NCBI GenBank assembly: GCA_036262835.1
Contig: DATAID010000012.1
Span: 1 to 64,000, forward strand
Source of the DNA: RBG-16-66-20 sp036262835
GTDB lineage: Bacteria > Pseudomonadota > Gammaproteobacteria > Burkholderiales > SG8-39
Length of the DNA stretch: 64,000 nucleotides
Direction: 5' to 3'
Part shown: positions 60,763 to 64,000 of the stretch, one piece after another
Layout of the letters: each line of letters starts with the position of its first letter
Position numbering within the stretch: the first letter of the stretch is position 1
The notes under the pieces: generated by a model
Database searches by the model: none
What the model saw: only the letters and a program-made list of their open reading frames with translations
Told to the model about the DNA's origin: nothing
Translations under genes and position numbers: made by a program

Positions 60763-62826
60763 ATGCTTCGTTTCCTGCTCGCCGCCCTGGCCGCGGCGCT
60801 TTGCTTTCGCCTTCAAGCCCAGACCGACGATGCCGTCGTGGTCAACGCCACGCGCTTCCCGGAGGACGCGCGCCGCCTGCCGGCGAACGTCACCGTGATC
60901 ACGGCCGACGATATCAAGAACAGCCCCGCGCGCACGCTGCCCGAGCTCCTCACCGAGCAGGTGGGCGTGACGCAGCAGGATTTTTTCGGCAACAACGGGG
61001 CGACGACCTCGATCGACCTGCGCGGCTTCGGAGTGACCGGCGGCCAGAACACGCTCATCCTGCTCGATGGCCGGCGCATGAACGACATCGACCTGACGAG
61101 CGTGCAATGGGCGGCTTTCCCGCTCGCCGGCATCGAGCGCATCGAGATCCTGCGCGGCGCGGGGGCGGTGCTCTACGGCGATGGCGCCTCGGCCGGCGTG
61201 ATCAACATCGTGACGCGCTCGCCGCTGAAGGACGGCAATTCCGTCGAGGCGTTCGGGCGCATCGCGACCTTCGGAACCTCGGAGGGCCAGCTCTACGGCA
61301 GCCACGGCGCCGGCAAATTCGGCATCAACGCGTCGGCTTACACGTTCAATTCGGACGGCTACCGGAAGAACAACCGCAACGAGCAGGAGAACTACACCGG
61401 CAACCTGCGCTGGGCCCTCGGGGCGACGACGATCGATGCGCGCTTCGGCGTCGACCACCAGGACCTCGGCCTGCCGGGCGCGCGCCGCGTCCAGCCCTCG
61501 ATCGGCCTGGACGAATATGCGACCGACCGGCGCGGCGCGCAGACGCCGCGCGATTTTGCGAGCCGCGACGGCTCGCGCGCGGGCGCGACGCTGTCGCACC
61601 GGCTCGGCGAAGCGGAGCTCTCGCTCGGATTCGACTGGCGCAGCAAGCTGCAGCGCTCTTTCTTCGAGCAGCTCTTCGTCGCGCGGGGCGACTCGATGAG
61701 CGTGCTCTCGCTCACGCCGCGCGCGCGCGCGCCGTTCCGGCTCGGCGGCACGTCGCACCGCCTGACGCTCGGCCTGGACTGGCATTCCTGGAATTACGAC
61801 TCGCGGCGCGACAGCGACCTCAATAACCTCGGCCGGCCGGTCAATCGCATCCGCGCCACGCAAAGGAACACCGCGTTCTACGCGCAGGACCTGATCGAGC
61901 TGACCCGCGCGACGCGCCTCTCGCTCGGATGGCGCACCGAGCAGGTGCGCTACGACGCGACCGATACGCTCGACGCGGGCGCGCCCGGCTTCCTCGGCTT
62001 TCAGGCGTCGGCCGGCTCGGCGCAGGAGAAGCAGCGCGAAACGGCGTGGGACGCCGGCTTGCGCCATGCGTTCGATGCGCGAGTGACCGGATTTGCGCGC
62101 GCCGGGCGCAGCTTCCGCTTCGTCAACATCGACGAGCTCTACGACTTCGATGCGCTCGGCAACCCGCAATTCCAGATCCTGCGGCCGCAGCACGCGATCA
62201 CCGTGGAGACGGGCGCGGAGTGGCGCTCCGGCAAGCATTTCCTCAAGGCCGGCGTCTTCCGTACCGACGTGACGAACGAAATCCATCTCGACCCGTTCAC
62301 GCCCGGGGTCGGCAACACGAACCTGCCCCCTTCGCGCCGCCAGGGGCTTGAGCTCGAGGGCGCGTGGCAGGCGGCCGAATCGCTGCGGCTGCGCGCGGGC
62401 TACACCTATACCGAGGCGCGCTTTCGCGAAGGCGTGCTGCCCGGCGGGCCGTTCGCGATCGGCACCAACCTCGACATCTCGGGCAAGCACGTACCGCTCG
62501 TGCCGGCGCACAAGCTGAACGCGGGCTTCAGCTGGAGTCCCGCGCCGCGGGCGCAGCTGACCGGAAACCTGCTCGCCCTGAGCAGCCAGTACATGGACAA
62601 CGACGAGCCGAACACGCTCGGGGTGAGGATCCCGCGCACCGTGCTCGCCGACCTGAAATTCGCGTACGGCTTCTCCTGGGGCCGCGTCGCCTTCTCGGTC
62701 AACAATCTTTTCAACCGCAGCTACTACACCTACGCCGTGCGCAGCCAGTTCACCGCCGACCGCTACGCGGTGTATCCGCTGCCGGGCCGCACGCTCGGCC
62801 TGAGCGTGGAGTTCAAGCTCCTCTGA
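60763..62826 (+). CDS. btuB: TonB-dependent outer-membrane cobalamin receptor
   Basis: A 687-residue receptor. It has a signal peptide (LAAALCFRLQA), a plug domain (ATRFPEDARRLPANVTVI to about 140, with LRGFGVTGGQNTLILLDGRRMND), and a 22-strand barrel that ends in an aromatic-type FKLL. The start has AAGGAGGT. Control by the cobalamin riboswitch identifies the ligand as a corrinoid. It is longer than E. coli BtuB (594 mature) but within family range. The B12 supply fits the need of IcmF in the same window. Confidence 0.92.
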   Translation: MLRFLLAALAAALCFRLQAQTDDAVVVNATRFPEDARRLPANVTVITADDIKNSPARTLPELLTEQVGVTQQDFFGNNGATTSIDLRGFGVTGGQNTLILLDGRRMNDIDLTSVQWAAFPLAGIERIEILRGAGAVLYGDGASAGVINIVTRSPLKDGNSVEAFGRIATFGTSEGQLYGSHGAGKFGINASAYTFNSDGYRKNNRNEQENYTGNLRWALGATTIDARFGVDHQDLGLPGARRVQPSIGLDEYATDRRGAQTPRDFASRDGSRAGATLSHRLGEAELSLGFDWRSKLQRSFFEQLFVARGDSMSVLSLTPRARAPFRLGGTSHRLTLGLDWHSWNYDSRRDSDLNNLGRPVNRIRATQRNTAFYAQDLIELTRATRLSLGWRTEQVRYDATDTLDAGAPGFLGFQASAGSAQEKQRETAWDAGLRHAFDARVTGFARAGRSFRFVNIDELYDFDALGNPQFQILRPQHAITVETGAEWRSGKHFLKAGVFRTDVTNEIHLDPFTPGVGNTNLPPSRRQGLELEGAWQAAESLRLRAGYTYTEARFREGVLPGGPFAIGTNLDISGKHVPLVPAHKLNAGFSWSPAPRAQLTGNLLALSSQYMDNDEPNTLGVRIPRTVLADLKFAYGFSWGRVAFSVNNLFNRSYYTYAVRSQFTADRYAVYPLPGRTLGLSVEFKLL

Positions 62827-62835
62827 GCCGCCGCC

Positions 62836-62868
62836 GGGGAAAGATGGCAAATCCTGCTATCTTTCCCC
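62836..62868 (+). terminator. Strong inverted repeat between btuB and the heptosyltransferase gene
   Basis: GGGGAAAGAT (62836-62845) pairs perfectly with ATCTTTCCCC (62859-62868); with inner pairs and one G-T the stem reaches about 15 bp around a 5-base loop. It ends 1 base before the next ATG and has no T-tract. It may be a terminator of a Rho-independent-like type, or a hairpin that masks the ribosome site. Confidence 0.45.
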
Positions 62869-62869
62869 G

Positions 62870-63970
62870 ATGCTGAAGGACCCGGTCCCGCTCGCGGAAA
62901 TCTCGCGCGCGCTCGTCATCAAGCTGCGCCACCACGGCGACGTGCTGCTCGCCGCGCCGGTGCTGCGGGCGCTGAAGACGCACGCGCCCAATGCGGAGAT
63001 CGATGCGCTCGTCTACGAGGACACCGCCGAGATGCTGGCCGGCCATCCGGCGCTCGCGCGGCTGCACGCGGTCGGGCGCGGCTGGCGCAACGAGGATTAC
63101 CTCGCGCGCCTGGTCCTCGAAAAAGAGCTCTTCGATGCGCTGCGCGCGCGCCGCTACGGCCTGATCGTGCATCTCTCCGAGCAGCCGCGCGGCGCCTGGC
63201 TCGCGCGCGCCCTCGCGCCCCGCTATTCGGTCGCGCCGGCGACGCCGGGCCGCGGTGCCTTCTGGCGCAAGAGCTTCACCCATCTGTACGCGCTCGCGCG
63301 CAACGGCCATCGCCACAAGGTGGAGGAAAACCTGGACGCGCTGCGCCGCATCGGCCTGCAGCCCGCGCCCGAGGAGCGGCGCGTCGAGTTCGTGCCCGGC
63401 GCTGCGGCCGAGGCGCGCGTCGCCTCGCTCCTGGCCGGCGAGGGCGTGCGCGAGCGCGAGTTCATCCACCTGCATCCCGCCTCGCGCTGGAGCTTCAAGT
63501 GCTGGCCGGCGGAGAAGAACGCCGAGCTGATCGACCGGTTGTCGGCGAAATTCCGCGTCGTGCTCACGGCGGCGCCGGAGCAGGGCGAAAAAGCCTTTGT
63601 GGAAGAAATCATTTCAAAGACAAAGAACAAACCCCTGAGCCTCGCCGGCCAGCTCTCGATCAAGGAGCTCGGCGCGCTCACCGGCCGCGCACGCGTTTTC
63701 GTCGGCGTCGACTCGATGCCGATGCACCTTGCCGCGGCGATGGGCACGCCGACCGTGGCGCTCTTCGGGCCGAGCGGGGAGGACGAGTGGGGGCCCTGGG
63801 GCGTCGCCCACCGCGTCGTGGCGATGAACGCCTTTACCTGCCGGCCGTGCGGCAACGACGGCTGCGGCGGCGGCAAGATCAGCGAGTGCCTCACCACGCT
63901 TCCGGTCGCGCAGGTGGAGGCGGCCGTGAACGACCTGCTGGCGATAAACACCCAAGTACCTTGCGCTTAG
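62870..63970 (+). CDS. Glycosyltransferase family 9 (lipopolysaccharide heptosyltransferase, RfaQ-like)
   Basis: A 366-residue inner-core LPS transferase. It starts ALVIKLRHHGDVLLAAPVLRAL, whose IKLRHHGDVLL is the RfaQ-type N-terminal loop, and has FIHLHPASRWSFKCWPAEK for the sugar nucleotide and VGVDSMPMHLAAAMGTPTVALFGPSGEDEWGPW in the donor site, noted by DSMPMHLAAA and LFGPSGE. It should add heptose to the LPS core on the cytoplasmic face. It overlaps the next glycosyltransferase start by 10 bases. Confidence 0.93.
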   Translation: MLKDPVPLAEISRALVIKLRHHGDVLLAAPVLRALKTHAPNAEIDALVYEDTAEMLAGHPALARLHAVGRGWRNEDYLARLVLEKELFDALRARRYGLIVHLSEQPRGAWLARALAPRYSVAPATPGRGAFWRKSFTHLYALARNGHRHKVEENLDALRRIGLQPAPEERRVEFVPGAAAEARVASLLAGEGVREREFIHLHPASRWSFKCWPAEKNAELIDRLSAKFRVVLTAAPEQGEKAFVEEIISKTKNKPLSLAGQLSIKELGALTGRARVFVGVDSMPMHLAAAMGTPTVALFGPSGEDEWGPWGVAHRVVAMNAFTCRPCGNDGCGGGKISECLTTLPVAQVEAAVNDLLAINTQVPCA

Positions 63971-64000
63971 CCATCGTTCGGCAGCGGTACACCCCCTACG
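63961..64000 (+). CDS. Glycosyltransferase, N-terminal fragment (truncated by window edge)
   Basis: TTG at 63961 opens MRLAIVRQRYTPY, which matches the start of family 4 (GT1-type) LPS glycosyltransferases (VRQRYTPYGGAERF-like). Only 13 codons are in the window. It overlaps the preceding stop by 10 bases, as expected for an LPS core operon. Confidence 0.6.
   Translation, partial: MRLAIVRQRYTPY

Overview
This is a GC-rich (roughly 65-70% G+C), tightly packed bacterial chromosome segment. Gene content points to a betaproteobacterium, probably of the Burkholderiales type. The evidence is orphan Bug/TctC-type periplasmic binding proteins, a class I PHA synthase, a fused isobutyryl-CoA mutase (IcmF), a MerR-type LiuR with a complete leucine-degradation (liu) operon, and a coiled-coil protein / zapA / 6S RNA / EVE / hemE / priA neighbourhood. 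I see no mobile element, CRISPR array, tRNA or rRNA.

Layout. 1-2.8 kb: the 3' end of glmS, a phytoene-desaturase-like FAD oxidoreductase and a secreted metallopeptidase-like protein. 2.9-8.9 kb: a small cassette of Bug binding protein, amidohydrolase-type decarboxylase and class II aldolase, then icmF behind a LiuR-type operator. 8.9-12.7 kb: an unusual response regulator, an FmdB zinc ribbon, an XRE regulator, a second Bug protein and an alpha/beta hydrolase. 12.7-28.5 kb: two LIV-type (HAAT family) ABC transporter operons facing each other, each carrying a long-chain acyl-CoA-synthetase-like gene; an SDR and a Rieske oxygenase lie between them. 28.5-33.6 kb: CoA-linked catabolic genes (PaaK-like ligase, HCCA isomerase, three crotonases, SDR). 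33.6-46.2 kb: a 13-gene minus-strand liu operon headed by liuR and enlarged with carbonic anhydrase, two hotdog thioesterases, a nitronate-monooxygenase-like flavoprotein, a thiolase, a second acyl-CoA dehydrogenase and an FkbM methyltransferase. 46.3-49.1 kb: an MBL hydrolase and PHA synthase. 49.1-52.9 kb: an MFS carrier, an NMT1-like binding protein, a BtuF-like protein and an SDR. 53-64 kb: housekeeping genes (dsbA, SPOR, argS, priA, hemE, EVE, 6S RNA, zapA), then a cobalamin riboswitch with btuB and two LPS-type glycosyltransferases.

How the genes may work together. The window reads as a carboxylic-acid and acyl-CoA economy: uptake (ABC, Bug), CoA activation, beta-oxidation-like steps, leucine breakdown to acetyl-CoA and acetoacetate, and storage as PHA. 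A B12 thread runs through it: IcmF needs adenosylcobalamin, btuB sits under a cobalamin riboswitch, and a BtuF-like protein is present. The most notable observations are a 29-bp identical operator in front of both icmF and the liu operon, overlapping the upstream gene's stop codon in each case, and three DnaA boxes in the priA-hemE gap. Several starts are non-ATG (GTG, TTG, CTG, ATT), and convergent genes have essentially no spacer.
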